DNA of 64,000 nt from Nitrosarchaeum sp. (GCA_021414105.1 JAIOPB010000017.1:1-64000); one strand, 5' to 3'. Counted from the first letter of the stretch, positions 43,796 to 53,170 are shown. The notes: generated by a model from the letters alone, not told the origin. Numbers and translations: made by a program.

Positions 43796-44353
43796 GTGCA
43801 TCGCTCTATTCTATTTGTCTTGTTCCTGTCTCTTGTTGTTTCTTTATCGCTAGCTGGTGTTTCATATGCTGAACCAGAAATCACTTGCATTAGTTGTGTT
43901 CAAATTCATTCTTATGAAATTGATCTTTACAAAGAGATGTTTCCATTAACTGTCTGGACCGATTCACAAATTTATGATCATCACTCAACTATCAAAATAA
44001 ATGGATACTTGAAACCACAAAATACTATTGCACCAATACTAGTTGTCGTAACTAACCCTATTGGAAATGTTGTAACTGTACAACAACTCTCCCCTGATGT
44101 TGATGGGAATTTTTCTTTTGAGCTAAACACTGAAAGTCCACTCTTAAAACAAGATGGTGACTATATTCTAAAAGTTCAAAGCGGTACTGAGACTAGACAA
44201 TTCAAAACAATGTTTACTCTAACTAGTGATCCCCTTATTCAACCCCATGTTGTACCTGAATTTGGTTCTATTTCTATTCTGATTTTAATTGGCTCAATTA
44301 TGTCGATTTTGGTTATTGGCAAGTCTTTTTCCAATAGATTTGTCAAGTTCTAA
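43796..44353 (+). CDS. Secreted protein with PEFG-CTERM sorting tail
   Basis: 185 residues from GTG 43796. A signal peptide (ILFVLFLSLVVSLSLAGVSY) precedes a single Ig-like beta domain with ILVVVTNPIGNVVTVQQL and GDYILKVQSG strands. The C-terminus has PEFG at residues 154-157 (44255-44266), a hydrophobic helix (ISILILIGSIMSILVIG) and a basic end (KSFSNRFVKF). This is the PEFG-CTERM tripartite signal that thaumarchaeal archaeosortases cut and anchor. The protein is thus a lipid-linked surface component. Confidence 0.88.
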   Translation: MHRSILFVLFLSLVVSLSLAGVSYAEPEITCISCVQIHSYEIDLYKEMFPLTVWTDSQIYDHHSTIKINGYLKPQNTIAPILVVVTNPIGNVVTVQQLSPDVDGNFSFELNTESPLLKQDGDYILKVQSGTETRQFKTMFTLTSDPLIQPHVVPEFGSISILILIGSIMSILVIGKSFSNRFVKF

Positions 44354-44399
44354 AACTTACATGTTCTTAAACCCCAATCTCTAAAGCAATCATACCCAC

Positions 44400-45059
44400 A
44401 TGGATTTAGAAAAGTTCCGTAACGATGTTTACGAAGTAACTGATAAACTCTCTAAAAATTTGAAAGAAACTGATTTGCCAAAACTCAACTATGTACGTCA
44501 ACAACTAATAGAAATGTATCAAAAAAATCTTGTAAAAATCAATCACTCTGTTTTAGAGATAATATGCGCTTCTAGTCTTATTGCACGTGGTTATTCTGTG
44601 GAAGTGGAAAAACAAATTTCTGATATTTTGGTATGTGATATTTTTGCAAAAAAAGGAGGTGGAAATACAATTATTGAAATAGAAACTGGTTTTACTCCCC
44701 CTGATCATGCCATGGATACTATTGATTATTTCACTGCAAGAATCATGAGTAAAATTGCTAGGTATAGTCAACATTGCTCAAAATTTTCTTTGGCAACTCC
44801 TGTAATAGGACTAATTCCAATTCCTAAAACTTTTCTTGTTCCCCCAAATGCAAGAAAAGAATCTGAGATAAAAAAAATCAAAGAACTATGTGATCGATAT
44901 TACAAAAATCCCCCCATATCATATGCTGATATTTTAAATGCCCATTTGCACTCAATTTATCTAATAAATATCGATAAGGGATTTGCCAAAGAGCTTGATC
45001 CTCACGGTTATGTAGATCTCACTGATAAACTACTTCAAAGAAGCGAAGTGGAATACTAA
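44400..45059 (+). CDS. PD-(D/E)xK-like nuclease candidate, hypothetical
   Basis: 219 residues. Residues 48-100 resemble the restriction-endonuclease-like core: Glu53 in an early helix (HSVLEIICASSLIARGYSV), then a strand ending at Asp80 (ILVCDIFAKK), then IIEIETG with Glu93 and Glu95. The usual ExK is ExE here, so catalysis is uncertain. The helical N- and C-terminal parts are unassigned. A 44-residue metal-binding gene and then an SNF2 helicase follow on the same strand. Role in repair or defence is inferred only. Confidence 0.6.
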   Translation: MDLEKFRNDVYEVTDKLSKNLKETDLPKLNYVRQQLIEMYQKNLVKINHSVLEIICASSLIARGYSVEVEKQISDILVCDIFAKKGGGNTIIEIETGFTPPDHAMDTIDYFTARIMSKIARYSQHCSKFSLATPVIGLIPIPKTFLVPPNARKESEIKKIKELCDRYYKNPPISYADILNAHLHSIYLINIDKGFAKELDPHGYVDLTDKLLQRSEVEY

Positions 45060-45105
45060 GTCAAAATAGAAAAAATACAAATCCATCTTCATTTTACTGC
45101 TAAGT

Positions 45106-45240
45106 ATGATTTGTGCTGCTTGTGAAACTAGAAAACACTACGAGTGTATTGACTGCGTAAACAACCATGAGACCCATCTTTGTCACTGTGATTGTCATGA
45201 TGAAAATACAAAGCCTCACCCTGTCGATAAACCCCATTAA
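45106..45240 (+). CDS. 44-residue Cys/His-rich miniprotein
   Basis: ATG 45106 to TAA 45238-45240. CAAC at residue 3, CIDC at 14, then HLCHCDCHDE and a His-containing end (KPHPVDKPH). With seven Cys and eight His-like ligands it could bind two zinc ions, somewhat like a B-box. It starts 46 bp after the nuclease-like gene. Unrecognised. Confidence 0.6.
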   Translation: MICAACETRKHYECIDCVNNHETHLCHCDCHDENTKPHPVDKPH

Positions 45241-45382
45241 TCTTAAAACACATGGCTAATCTACTTGAAATTTTAGTGCCTAAATCTATACATTCATTCC
45301 TATTTTAACTATTGTAGACAAACCGCCTGATCGTAAGAAACATCAAGATTCATAAGGCAAAAAAACTTTCTATCGACAAATT

Positions 45383-47107
45383 ATGGCGACATCCATGGAA
45401 AACTTTGGAACATTAGAGTATGTTTTGGACAAATACTCAAAAATTTGGAGTTGGAAGATTACAGGTCAGCGTGCAGTAAGTATGATCTCAAGGCTTGTGC
45501 CTGAAGCATGGTATGGTGAAAATATCAATGAGGTAATAATTCCTGACAGTATTGAAAGTGTAAAACAGATCAAATTAATCATGGATAGATATCCGCTTGA
45601 AATTCTATCTAAATCTGCATGGCAAAGAAAAATCGTAAAAACATATACTCCAAAACCTACACTTCCTCCCGTAAAATATAATCTGCATCGCGCAAAAGCC
45701 GGAGAACAATTTAGAGGAAAATTATTGAATTTTCAAAAAGAAGGATTAGATTTTTTGTTAAAATCGTCTGGTAATGCATTACTTGCAGATGAAATGGGTC
45801 TTGGAAAAACTGTACAGACTTTATCATATGTTGCTACTGAAAAACAAACTTTTCCAGTGCTGGTTGTGGCACCATTAGTGACGCTAAATAACTGGGAAAG
45901 AGAAATTTCCAAATTTATGAAGAAAAAAAGTAGAAATGGAAGAATAATAGAATCTGAGTCTCCAACGTCAACTATTATACGAACTGGTAAATCAAAAGAA
46001 CTTCCTGTGACTGATTTTTACATAATAAATTATGAATTACTTTACAAACGTCTTTCTGATTTATCCAAACTTAATCTCAAAACTATTGTCTGTGATGAAG
46101 TTCATAATTTAAGATCAAAGACAACCCAAAAATACAAGGCTGTTAAAAAACTAGCCGCATTACCCTCTCTTTCATATAGGATTGGTCTTTCTGGTACTCC
46201 AATTTACAATAGAGGTTCTGAAATCTGGCCAATTGTGGATATCCTGAGACCTGGATTGCTTGGCAGTTTTAAGGAATTCTGTGAGTACTTTTGTTATGTT
46301 AATGACAAAGGCAAGGCAATTGTACTTGAAAATAAACGAGCATCACTTCGAAATGAATTACAAAAACATGTAATGTTACGACGAAAAAAATCTGATGTCC
46401 TCAAGGAATTAAAAGATAAAGTTCGTTACAAAGAGGTAATTGATGCTGATACTGATTATTACTTTGATGAACTAGGAAAAATATGGACTAAATTAGAAGA
46501 AGAGCAAAAAGATGCTGAAACTGCTTTTGACAAATCTGCTTCATATCATAGAGCAATTCAAAGCGAAAGACAGATTGCCGGTGTTGCAAAATTGCCTCAC
46601 GTAATTAATTTTGTTAAAAACATTATGGAAATAGAAGAAAGCGTTGTAGTGTTTTGCCATCATAAAGTTATTCATAAATTACTGCATGAGAGTCTTGGCG
46701 AATTCTCTCCTGTTTCTATTATTGGTGGTCAATCTGATAAACTACGTCAAGACCAAATTGACAAATTTCAAAAAGGAGAATCAAAATTAATGATAGCTGG
46801 TCTAAGAGCTGGAAACGTAGGAATTAATCTGACTCGAGCCAAATACGTAATTTTTGCAGAACTAGATTGGAGTCCTGCAATTCACCGACAAGCAGAAGAC
46901 AGATTGCATAGAATTGGTCAAAAGAATACTGTTTTTGCATATTATCTTATTGGAAATGGTACTCTAGATGATCATGTTGCAAATATTTTGGTCGATAAAA
47001 GCTATGAAATTGATTCTATTATGGATGAGACTGCTGATACTTATGAAAACAAAGACAAGGCAGAATTAATTCTTGCCCAAATTCATGATAAAATAAGATC
47101 AAAATAA
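45383..47107 (+). CDS. SNF2-family DNA-dependent ATPase/helicase
   Basis: 574 residues. Walker A DEMGLGKT at 136-143, Walker B DEVH in VCDEVHNLRSK, motif III LSGTPIYN, and motifs V-VI with RAGNVGINLTRA and QAEDRLHRIGQKN place it in SF2/SNF2. The layout, with a short N-terminal region and no chromodomain, resembles SMARCAL1/ZRANB3-type fork-remodelling enzymes or archaeal Rad54-like translocases. Probably acts in DNA repair or fork restart. It is convergent with the 47108 gene. Confidence 0.9.
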   Translation: MATSMENFGTLEYVLDKYSKIWSWKITGQRAVSMISRLVPEAWYGENINEVIIPDSIESVKQIKLIMDRYPLEILSKSAWQRKIVKTYTPKPTLPPVKYNLHRAKAGEQFRGKLLNFQKEGLDFLLKSSGNALLADEMGLGKTVQTLSYVATEKQTFPVLVVAPLVTLNNWEREISKFMKKKSRNGRIIESESPTSTIIRTGKSKELPVTDFYIINYELLYKRLSDLSKLNLKTIVCDEVHNLRSKTTQKYKAVKKLAALPSLSYRIGLSGTPIYNRGSEIWPIVDILRPGLLGSFKEFCEYFCYVNDKGKAIVLENKRASLRNELQKHVMLRRKKSDVLKELKDKVRYKEVIDADTDYYFDELGKIWTKLEEEQKDAETAFDKSASYHRAIQSERQIAGVAKLPHVINFVKNIMEIEESVVVFCHHKVIHKLLHESLGEFSPVSIIGGQSDKLRQDQIDKFQKGESKLMIAGLRAGNVGINLTRAKYVIFAELDWSPAIHRQAEDRLHRIGQKNTVFAYYLIGNGTLDDHVANILVDKSYEIDSIMDETADTYENKDKAELILAQIHDKIRSK

Positions 47108-47719
47108 TTAAATTTTTAATTTTTCTTTGATTTCATCTAGTTTCAAAATTATGCTCTTTTTGTTGTTAAATTCTGGCTCTTCGCTAATTTCTTTTCTGAT
47201 TTGATCAATTAATTCAAAAATCTCTATTTTTGGTTTCTTTACTTCTAAGCTGTAGGTTTGAAATCCTGTCTCTTCTATTTTACTGATTTTTTCTATTCCT
47301 TCTGGGAGAATTTCATACATTTTGATAATTTTGGATTCTTGTCTTAGTGGTGACATTAGAATCAGTTGATTCTTTCTTAATTTTTCAATTTCATCAATTA
47401 GTTTGATTTCTGGTTTTTTTAAAAAATCTGAAATCATTTCACTGCTACACGACTTGATTTCCAACAATCGTAAAATTCTGACCCATATTGGAATTTGTTC
47501 ATCCCATAACGTGTGTTTTGCTAAATCTGTTATGAAAAACGAGCCGTCGCTATTCAAATTTACCAGTTTTCTATCTTTTAATGACGCTAATGCATCTAAT
47601 ATTCTGCCAACCCCTAATCTCTTTAATTCTGAATTTTCAATATCTTTTTCATTAAAATTTCCATTGCCTTTGATTCCTAAATGCAGTATTTGCAAATCAA
47701 TTAATCCTAATTTTGTCAT
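47108..47719 (-). CDS. Winged-helix-type hypothetical protein
   Basis: 203 residues. Residues 1-70 (LIDLQILHLGIKGNGNF, then RILDALASLKDRKLVNLNSD) look like a winged-helix domain, and residues 80-150 may form a second one (EMISDFLKKPEIKLIDEIEK). A helical tail follows. It may be a transcription regulator. Stop codons of this gene and the SNF2 gene abut. DNA targets are unknown. Confidence 0.6.
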   Translation of the reverse strand: MTKLGLIDLQILHLGIKGNGNFNEKDIENSELKRLGVGRILDALASLKDRKLVNLNSDGSFFITDLAKHTLWDEQIPIWVRILRLLEIKSCSSEMISDFLKKPEIKLIDEIEKLRKNQLILMSPLRQESKIIKMYEILPEGIEKISKIEETGFQTYSLEVKKPKIEIFELIDQIRKEISEEPEFNNKKSIILKLDEIKEKLKI

Positions 47720-47825
47720 TGTTGTTATTTTGTGCTAATGGTTATCATCTTTTTCGCTTGAAATTTGTTCTTTATGCCTAATTAAATCCAAAAACATCTA
47801 AGATAGATTTACAAAATTATGGCAA

Positions 47826-48137
47826 TTACCCGTAATCTATTTTCTTTATTCTTACAGCGCTTCCTTTAGTTTCTAGATAATGTCCAATAAAATTTGTCAT
47901 TTGTTCTGCAATTTTATATCCTAATGCGCCTTTCATCATACCTGATTTTTCAATTATCTCTGCCAACTCTTCACTAATTTGAATATTAAAAAATGTCCAG
48001 CCAAATTTTTCAAATGGTTTTTCAATAGTATATCCATTTTGCACATTACATTCTGTTTCAAGCTCTTTCAATGCTTGTCTTACTATTAGAATTTCTTTGT
48101 CATAACTTCTGGTACTAAGCTGAAATAATGGATTCAA
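47826..48137 (-). CDS. 103-residue hypothetical protein
   Basis: Soluble alpha/beta protein (MNPLFQLSTRSYDKEILIV). The middle has FEKFGWTFFNIQISEELAEI, and MMKGALGYKIAEQMTNFIGH forms a helix. One Cys, no known motif. Function is not recognised. Confidence 0.6.
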   Translation of the reverse strand: MNPLFQLSTRSYDKEILIVRQALKELETECNVQNGYTIEKPFEKFGWTFFNIQISEELAEIIEKSGMMKGALGYKIAEQMTNFIGHYLETKGSAVRIKKIDYG

Positions 48138-48250
48138 GATTTACTATACTGAAAATTATCTTGCTAATTATTGTTTAAGGATTCTGAACTTGTGTTTTTA
48201 TGCCTGAATTACCATAAAAGATGGCAAAATTATTTTATTTTTCCACTTGA

Positions 48251-48260
48251 AAAATATATG
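48251..48260 (+). promoter_or_regulatory. TATA box of the superoxide dismutase gene
   Basis: AAAATATATG is centred about 27 bp before the ATG at 48282, fitting a leaderless transcript. Confidence 0.5.
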
Positions 48261-48281
48261 TGGACTTTATTTGATTAGAGT

Positions 48282-48905
48282 ATGGTCAAATATGAATTAC
48301 CTAGACTGCCATATGCATATGATGATCTTGAACCATATATTGATAAACAAACCATGGAAATTCACCACCAAAAACATCATCAAGCATATGTTGATGGATT
48401 AAACAAAACTCTGGCCAAAATTTCTAGTGAATTTCATCCACAATACATTACATCTGTTTTATCTGATCTAAATACTATTCCTGAATCTGTTCGAAGCGAA
48501 GTTAATTTTTTTGGTGGTGGTTTTGAAAATCATAAATTATTTTGGGAAACTATGACTCCAAAAAACGATGAAAATCCTGGCGGTAAGTTAGGTGATTCAA
48601 TTGATGTATATTTTGATAACTTTGAAAATTTTAAAAAAGAATTCTCAAACAAAGCTCTATCTATTGAGGGAAGTGGGTGGTGTTGGCTTGTGTTTAATCA
48701 AACTTTTAACAAAGTAGAACTGATTACCACCTCTAATCAAGACAGTCCATGGTCAATAAGAAAAATACCTCTTTTGGGATTAGATGTCTGGGAACATGCT
48801 TACTATCTAAAATATCAAAATAAACGATCTGACTATATTGCAGCATGGTGGAATGTAGTAAATTGGAATTATGTTGAAAATCGATTCTCAGAATTATCTG
48901 ACTAG
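48282..48905 (+). CDS. sod: Fe/Mn superoxide dismutase
   Basis: 207 residues. It converts superoxide to oxygen and peroxide. Metal ligands are His28 in EIHHQKHHQAYVDGL, a His in FENHKLFWETM, and Asp/His in LGLDVWEHAYYLKY. WWNVVNW is the typical ending. It has no signal peptide, so it is cytoplasmic. Fe versus Mn preference is not decided by these motifs. Superoxide defence suits an aerobic ammonia oxidiser. Confidence 0.95.
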   Translation: MVKYELPRLPYAYDDLEPYIDKQTMEIHHQKHHQAYVDGLNKTLAKISSEFHPQYITSVLSDLNTIPESVRSEVNFFGGGFENHKLFWETMTPKNDENPGGKLGDSIDVYFDNFENFKKEFSNKALSIEGSGWCWLVFNQTFNKVELITTSNQDSPWSIRKIPLLGLDVWEHAYYLKYQNKRSDYIAAWWNVVNWNYVENRFSELSD

Positions 48906-49007
48906 TGTTAAAATCCATTAACATCTGTTTATTTTTTTAAAAAAAACATGATGAATGTTTGACATCATTATCGGTTTGCTTATCTTTGTTGATTACCATA
49001 TTAGACC

Positions 49008-49385
49008 ATGAGTAACACTGGTTTGTATCTTGTAAAAAAACCCGGATTAGAAGATGAGAAAATAAAACAAGCACTGGATATGTTGCTAATAGACAGAAGA
49101 AATGAATTTCGCGAATTATCTGCTGTGCTTTTAAAAACATCAAAATCTATGGGGCCAGTGCCAAATTCTGAGCAATTCATATTGAATTTCTGCTTGGAAG
49201 TAAACGAAGCATTCAAGACTTGGTCTGGACAAATGGATTTGTCGGTAAATTCCCCACAAAAAGCATTAACCATTCTCCGCCAGCTCTCACGAGACAAAAC
49301 CACAATGAATCAATTGGCACACTTTTTGAATCTCTCATATACACTTGCAGATGAATTCAAAGAAATCTATAGACGACTAAAATAA
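49008..49385 (+). CDS. 125-residue helical hypothetical protein
   Basis: All-helical and soluble (EDEKIKQALDMLLIDRRNEF at the N-terminus and LAHFLNLSYTLADEFKEIYR at the end). No metal or nucleotide motif is visible. It is 102 bp after sod on the same strand. Function is unknown. Confidence 0.6.
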   Translation: MSNTGLYLVKKPGLEDEKIKQALDMLLIDRRNEFRELSAVLLKTSKSMGPVPNSEQFILNFCLEVNEAFKTWSGQMDLSVNSPQKALTILRQLSRDKTTMNQLAHFLNLSYTLADEFKEIYRRLK

Positions 49386-49573
49386 TTTCTTTTTTTAATC
49401 TAAACCATTAATCTTAAGTTTGTAGAAGATAATCTAATTTAATGAAAGATGACTTGGCGACTTGTGAGAATTTCAATGAACAGGTTTATGCTGTCTTTCA
49501 TTTTTTGTTTTTCTCAAAAATGATGTCAATAGACGATCTTAGTTTAAATTTATTATAAAATCCATATTTTTGC

Positions 49574-49825
49574 ATGGACTTTATGCTTGAAGAGGAATTA
49601 ATGGATTTGATGACATTTTGTTTGCAAAATCCTGAATCTTCAGAAGTAATAGAAAAAAAGAAAAGAATCACAGAGATTGGTCAAGAACTTTTTTTGGATG
49701 GTGGAATCGATGCTCTTGAGAATTTTTTCTTTTCATTAAAAAATAGAATTATTCAAGAAATAGAAAAAGATCCATCTCCATTGCGTTCGCTATGGAATGG
49801 ACTAACTCCTGAATGGCACTACTAG
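49574..49825 (+). CDS. 83-residue hypothetical protein
   Basis: Acidic helical protein (MDFMLEEELMDLMTFCLQNP) with a Trp-containing C-terminus (LRSLWNGLTPEWHY). The TTTAAATTTATTATAAAAT stretch at 49543-49561 provides a TATA box about 24 bp upstream. Function is unknown. Confidence 0.6.
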   Translation: MDFMLEEELMDLMTFCLQNPESSEVIEKKKRITEIGQELFLDGGIDALENFFFSLKNRIIQEIEKDPSPLRSLWNGLTPEWHY

Positions 49826-49840
49826 ATATCTTTTGAATTT

Positions 49841-49984
49841 CTAGCCTCTACCAATTCTAAAAATAGCTGTACTGCATTTTGGGCAGGTGCCTTTTAGAGC
49901 TGGCTTGCCATTTTTCATGGTGTATGGTTTTGCGCCTTCGATGTCTCTTTTATCTCGGCACTTAACACAATATCCTATTGTCAT
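49841..49984 (-). CDS. DUF5679-type zinc-ribbon protein (47 aa)
   Basis: ATG 49984 to TAG 49841. It reads MTIGYCVKCRDKRDI, then PYTMKNGKPALKGTCPKCS and ends FRIGRG. CVKC and CPKC form a zinc site, and the TMKNGKPALKGTCP stretch is characteristic of DUF5679 proteins. Those are small nucleic-acid-binding-like zinc ribbons of unknown role. Convergent with the 49574 gene. Confidence 0.75.
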   Translation of the reverse strand: MTIGYCVKCRDKRDIEGAKPYTMKNGKPALKGTCPKCSTAIFRIGRG

Positions 49985-50141
49985 AATACTATTAGGCACG
50001 CGGTTCTATTAGCGAGATCTTGTTAAACTTTTTTTACTATGAGGCAAACCTCTGATCTTAATTTTATGCCTAAAAAACATCTTTTTACAACGATTTCTAA
50101 TTCTATTCTAAAATACATGTCAAGTGAATAAATGATTTTGA

Positions 50142-50615
50142 TTAACTAATGATTTTCAAAGTTGCATATTCTGCTAGTGCATCATTTTTGACTATTTTTG
50201 CAATTTTTCCATCATTGTTTATTATCGTCTCTACATCCCACACAAAAATCTCTGCTGTATATTCACCCGATGTCTTTGGTGTCCAGGATAATGCTGGATT
50301 AAATGTTTGACCGGGATTGAGTGACCCTATTACCCATGTTACTGATATTACAATATTATTTTGATTTTTAATCTGAACGATATATGAAAATTCTTGAGCT
50401 TTCTCTTGATTATTTTTAATCTCTGCAGAAATCTGAACTTGTTGATTTACATTGACCTGCTCTGATATTTTAGAGCCAAATGCATTTACCAGTCGTGGAT
50501 TTGTAATGTCCACTCTGTCTAACTGTGTTATTGCAAATACTGGATTGATTAAAATTGTAAAAACTAGTATGATCCCAAAAATGGCACTAACCCGTATCAT
50601 CTGATTTTCTGGCAA
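50142..50615 (-). CDS. Secreted Ig-like domain protein
   Basis: 157 residues. A signal or anchor helix spans about 8-28 (SAIFGIILVFTILINPVFA). The rest is one beta sandwich with VQISAEIKNNQEKAQEFSYI, WVIGSLNPGQTF and SGEYTAEIFVWDVE strands, as in CARDB/Ig-like adhesion domains. Likely on the cell surface. Function is unknown. Confidence 0.7.
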   Translation of the reverse strand: MPENQMIRVSAIFGIILVFTILINPVFAITQLDRVDITNPRLVNAFGSKISEQVNVNQQVQISAEIKNNQEKAQEFSYIVQIKNQNNIVISVTWVIGSLNPGQTFNPALSWTPKTSGEYTAEIFVWDVETIINNDGKIAKIVKNDALAEYATLKIIS

Positions 50616-50737
50616 TTTTTTTGTTAATAAAGCGTTTCTACACTTTATCTTGATTCCTTTAGTTTAATTCCTGTTACAAATTTTTTGATATAGTGACGTA
50701 TCTGATATACGGCATTTGAAAAGTTTTTAATTAATTA

Positions 50738-52060
50738 TCAAAGCTTGATTCTATAATAATCCCATCGTTCTGGGTCAAATCTTGCTACAAATTCTGCATC
50801 TTCTTTGTCTATTCTAGATTTTATTACGTCTCTTAATGCAAAACTAGTCAAATATTTGTATTTTTTAGCATGAGCCTGCATGACAAACATGTGACGCATT
50901 TCGCTGCCTCCTTTTAGCCCCCAGTACCCCATTTTTAATGCTAAAGGTTCTAGAAATATTGTATTGGTCATGCCATAATTCTCATCTCTGATTTCCGGTC
51001 TTAATTTGTAATTTTCCAACGGCCCACCTTTAGTAAATCCAACTATCTCTCCTTTGCAATCATTTAGTCTAAGAGTATTGAGAATTATGTTTTGATCCCT
51101 TACTGATTCTTCAAAATTCTCTTTTGCAAATTGAAGTGGTTTTGGTAACTCTAAAAATATTGAATATATTGATTTGATAAATTCAGGATCTTTTCGGGTT
51201 TCTATTTTTTCAATAGTTGGAACCAATTTCAAATTATCATATGTATAATTTGCTTGTATTGTAATTTCTTGCTGTCTGATATTCATAAATGATAATACTG
51301 TATCAAAAAAGTTCTTTCTCATTTGTTTTGGTAATGATTTTAAAACGAATTGGCTCATTTCAGTTTCTTTGTTTAATAGTTCTTCAAAATATGCTACTGA
51401 GCTTCTCACAATTAATGATGGTTTCCATGCTAAAGCATGAGCATTCATTTTTGCCATTTCCATAGCTTTTGAAAAATCTCCTACAGCATAACCGCTGATT
51501 CTGTCAATAACTGATAGATACCATCCTAAATTCATAAAATGTTCTTGTTTTGCTTCATTATCTTTAGTTAGTTCTGAATTTCTAAAACATTCTTTGATTT
51601 GCAGTTCTGCCTTTTCCTTAATCTGACCACTCCATGGATATGTTGTTCTTAGTATCAACACTTTGATTATCTCAAGATCCAAGTTTGCAATATCCAAAAG
51701 TTTTCGTAATCTTTTATCCATCGAAATAAATCTCAAAACACTCTCTTCGTGTGGCTTGTCTACACTTTTTTGTGGATCAAAATCATGAAATAATGCTGCT
51801 ACATACAGATATTTCAAATCAGTGTCTGAAAACTTTTTTGAAATGTTTAGATTTGCAGATAACAGCGAAACATATGTGACTTCTAATTCGTGGTTGATAT
51901 TGTGATATCCATAGTAATCACTTCCCAATCCCTGTGTTTCAAATAATTCGATAGTATAGTCTAGCATCTCCGTATAACAGTCTTCATCCATGCCGCTTTC
52001 CACCACTAGGCTCATGATTTGATTTCGCATAGTGTGGGATTTTGCAAATTCTTGCAACAA
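50738..52060 (-). CDS. HD-domain protein with C-terminal acetyltransferase-like region
   Basis: 440 residues. The N-terminal part has an HD metal-dependent phosphohydrolase pattern: His53 and His57 in YHNINHELEV, then His92-Asp93 in ALFHDFDPQKS. Residues about 280-440 (PEFIKSIYSIFLELPKP, then GEIVGFTKGGPLEN, TIFLEPLALKMGYWGLKGGSE and HMFVMQAHAKKYKYLTSFAL) resemble a GNAT fold. If both calls hold this is a fusion of nucleotide/phospho chemistry and acyl transfer. Substrates are unknown. The GNAT call is weaker than the HD call. Confidence 0.65.
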   Translation of the reverse strand: MLQEFAKSHTMRNQIMSLVVESGMDEDCYTEMLDYTIELFETQGLGSDYYGYHNINHELEVTYVSLLSANLNISKKFSDTDLKYLYVAALFHDFDPQKSVDKPHEESVLRFISMDKRLRKLLDIANLDLEIIKVLILRTTYPWSGQIKEKAELQIKECFRNSELTKDNEAKQEHFMNLGWYLSVIDRISGYAVGDFSKAMEMAKMNAHALAWKPSLIVRSSVAYFEELLNKETEMSQFVLKSLPKQMRKNFFDTVLSFMNIRQQEITIQANYTYDNLKLVPTIEKIETRKDPEFIKSIYSIFLELPKPLQFAKENFEESVRDQNIILNTLRLNDCKGEIVGFTKGGPLENYKLRPEIRDENYGMTNTIFLEPLALKMGYWGLKGGSEMRHMFVMQAHAKKYKYLTSFALRDVIKSRIDKEDAEFVARFDPERWDYYRIKL

Positions 52061-52194
52061 ATTTCGATCCTATATGTTCTTTTTAAGTATGTTCTTGGTT
52101 TATTGAAAATCTCTTCTAATCTTTGAATGATCTATGAAAATTTACGCTATTTTTATTGGAAAGATTCAATAGAATTGTTATTTTTTTATTTTCA

Positions 52195-52599
52195 ATGTCT
52201 GTTGACTTGAGTTTGCTTGAATCACTCATGAGTATTAATAAAAAACAACATTTGGATTATGTTCTACATCTCAATGGTCTCAAATATCCTCTCTTTGATG
52301 TCTCTATTGTAAATTCCCCCACCCCTGTCAATTCACCTACTACTCGAGGTGGCGTATATTTTTCCGATACATTTGCATACAAAATAAAAGGAATAATTCA
52401 TGATCTATCAATCGTTCCGTTATTATCAAAAACTATGTTGGGCCCAAACACTGAATTTGGTGAAATTAAAATCACAACACAAATTACTAATAATGATAAA
52501 AAAACAACTTTGTCTCTTTTTACAAATTTAACAAACAGCGTACAAAGTTCATCTAAAATTGAATTAAATATGATTCTGGTAAAACTGAAATCTGATTAA
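52195..52599 (+). CDS. 134-residue hypothetical protein
   Basis: ATG 52195 (MSVDLSLLESLMS) was chosen; a TTG at 52156 would add 13 residues that look untranslated. The protein is beta-rich in its middle (VYFSDTFAYKIKGIIHDL) and polar at the end. No known motif. It overlaps the end of the convergent J-protein gene by 4 bp. Confidence 0.55.
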   Translation: MSVDLSLLESLMSINKKQHLDYVLHLNGLKYPLFDVSIVNSPTPVNSPTTRGGVYFSDTFAYKIKGIIHDLSIVPLLSKTMLGPNTEFGEIKITTQITNNDKKTTLSLFTNLTNSVQSSSKIELNMILVKLKSD

Positions 52600-53165
52600 T
52601 CTTTGTTAAGATATGTATCGTATTTTTTACGTAATTCCTCATTTGATAATATCTCATATGCCTTATTGATTTGAACCATTATTTCTTCTGATTTTTCCCC
52701 TTTGTTTTTGTCTGGGTGTATTTTTTTTGCAAGTTTTCTGTATTGTTTTTTTATTTCGTCATGTGTTGCATTTTGTGGAATTTCTAATATCTTGTAATAA
52801 TCCGGTAATGAAGAATTTTGAGATGTAATTCTAAATTCTTTGTCTTCTTTTGAATTCTTTCTATTCCCAAATTCTTCATAATCATCTGACCAATCTGAAT
52901 GGTATTTTTCATATGTTTTGTCGTTTTTTGAATCAAATTCCTTAGAATCATACGGCGTTTTTTTCCTTAGAATTATGTCTCTTGCAAGATACACAAAAAG
53001 ACCTATCACTGCTATTGCAAAACTGGCAAATAAAATTATTTTTTGTTCATCTGTTACAACTAATTCCATCTGTATTTTTTTTCCAGCATCATCTGATTGT
53101 CCTGAAACATTCTGAATCATGCTTATGACAATTATGCTTAATATGATGATGCTGAAATTTTTCAT
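52596..53165 (-). CDS. Membrane-anchored DnaJ-domain protein
   Basis: 189 residues. An N-terminal hydrophobic segment (about 3-18, possibly a signal) and a second one at 43-62 (IILFASFAIAVIGLFVYLAR) anchor it. The C-terminal J domain (123-187) has the HPD motif at 150-152 (KKIHPDKNKG). It probably recruits DnaK (Hsp70) to the membrane or to exported substrates. It lacks the G/F and zinc domains of full DnaJ. Confidence 0.88.
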   Translation of the reverse strand: MKNFSIIILSIIVISMIQNVSGQSDDAGKKIQMELVVTDEQKIILFASFAIAVIGLFVYLARDIILRKKTPYDSKEFDSKNDKTYEKYHSDWSDDYEEFGNRKNSKEDKEFRITSQNSSLPDYYKILEIPQNATHDEIKKQYRKLAKKIHPDKNKGEKSEEIMVQINKAYEILSNEELRKKYDTYLNKD

Positions 53166-53170
53166 TTTGT

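Noticed and set aside
49442-49558. 38-codon plus-strand frame MKDDLATCENF
   Set aside because: It overlaps the TATA box of the next gene and has no family features.
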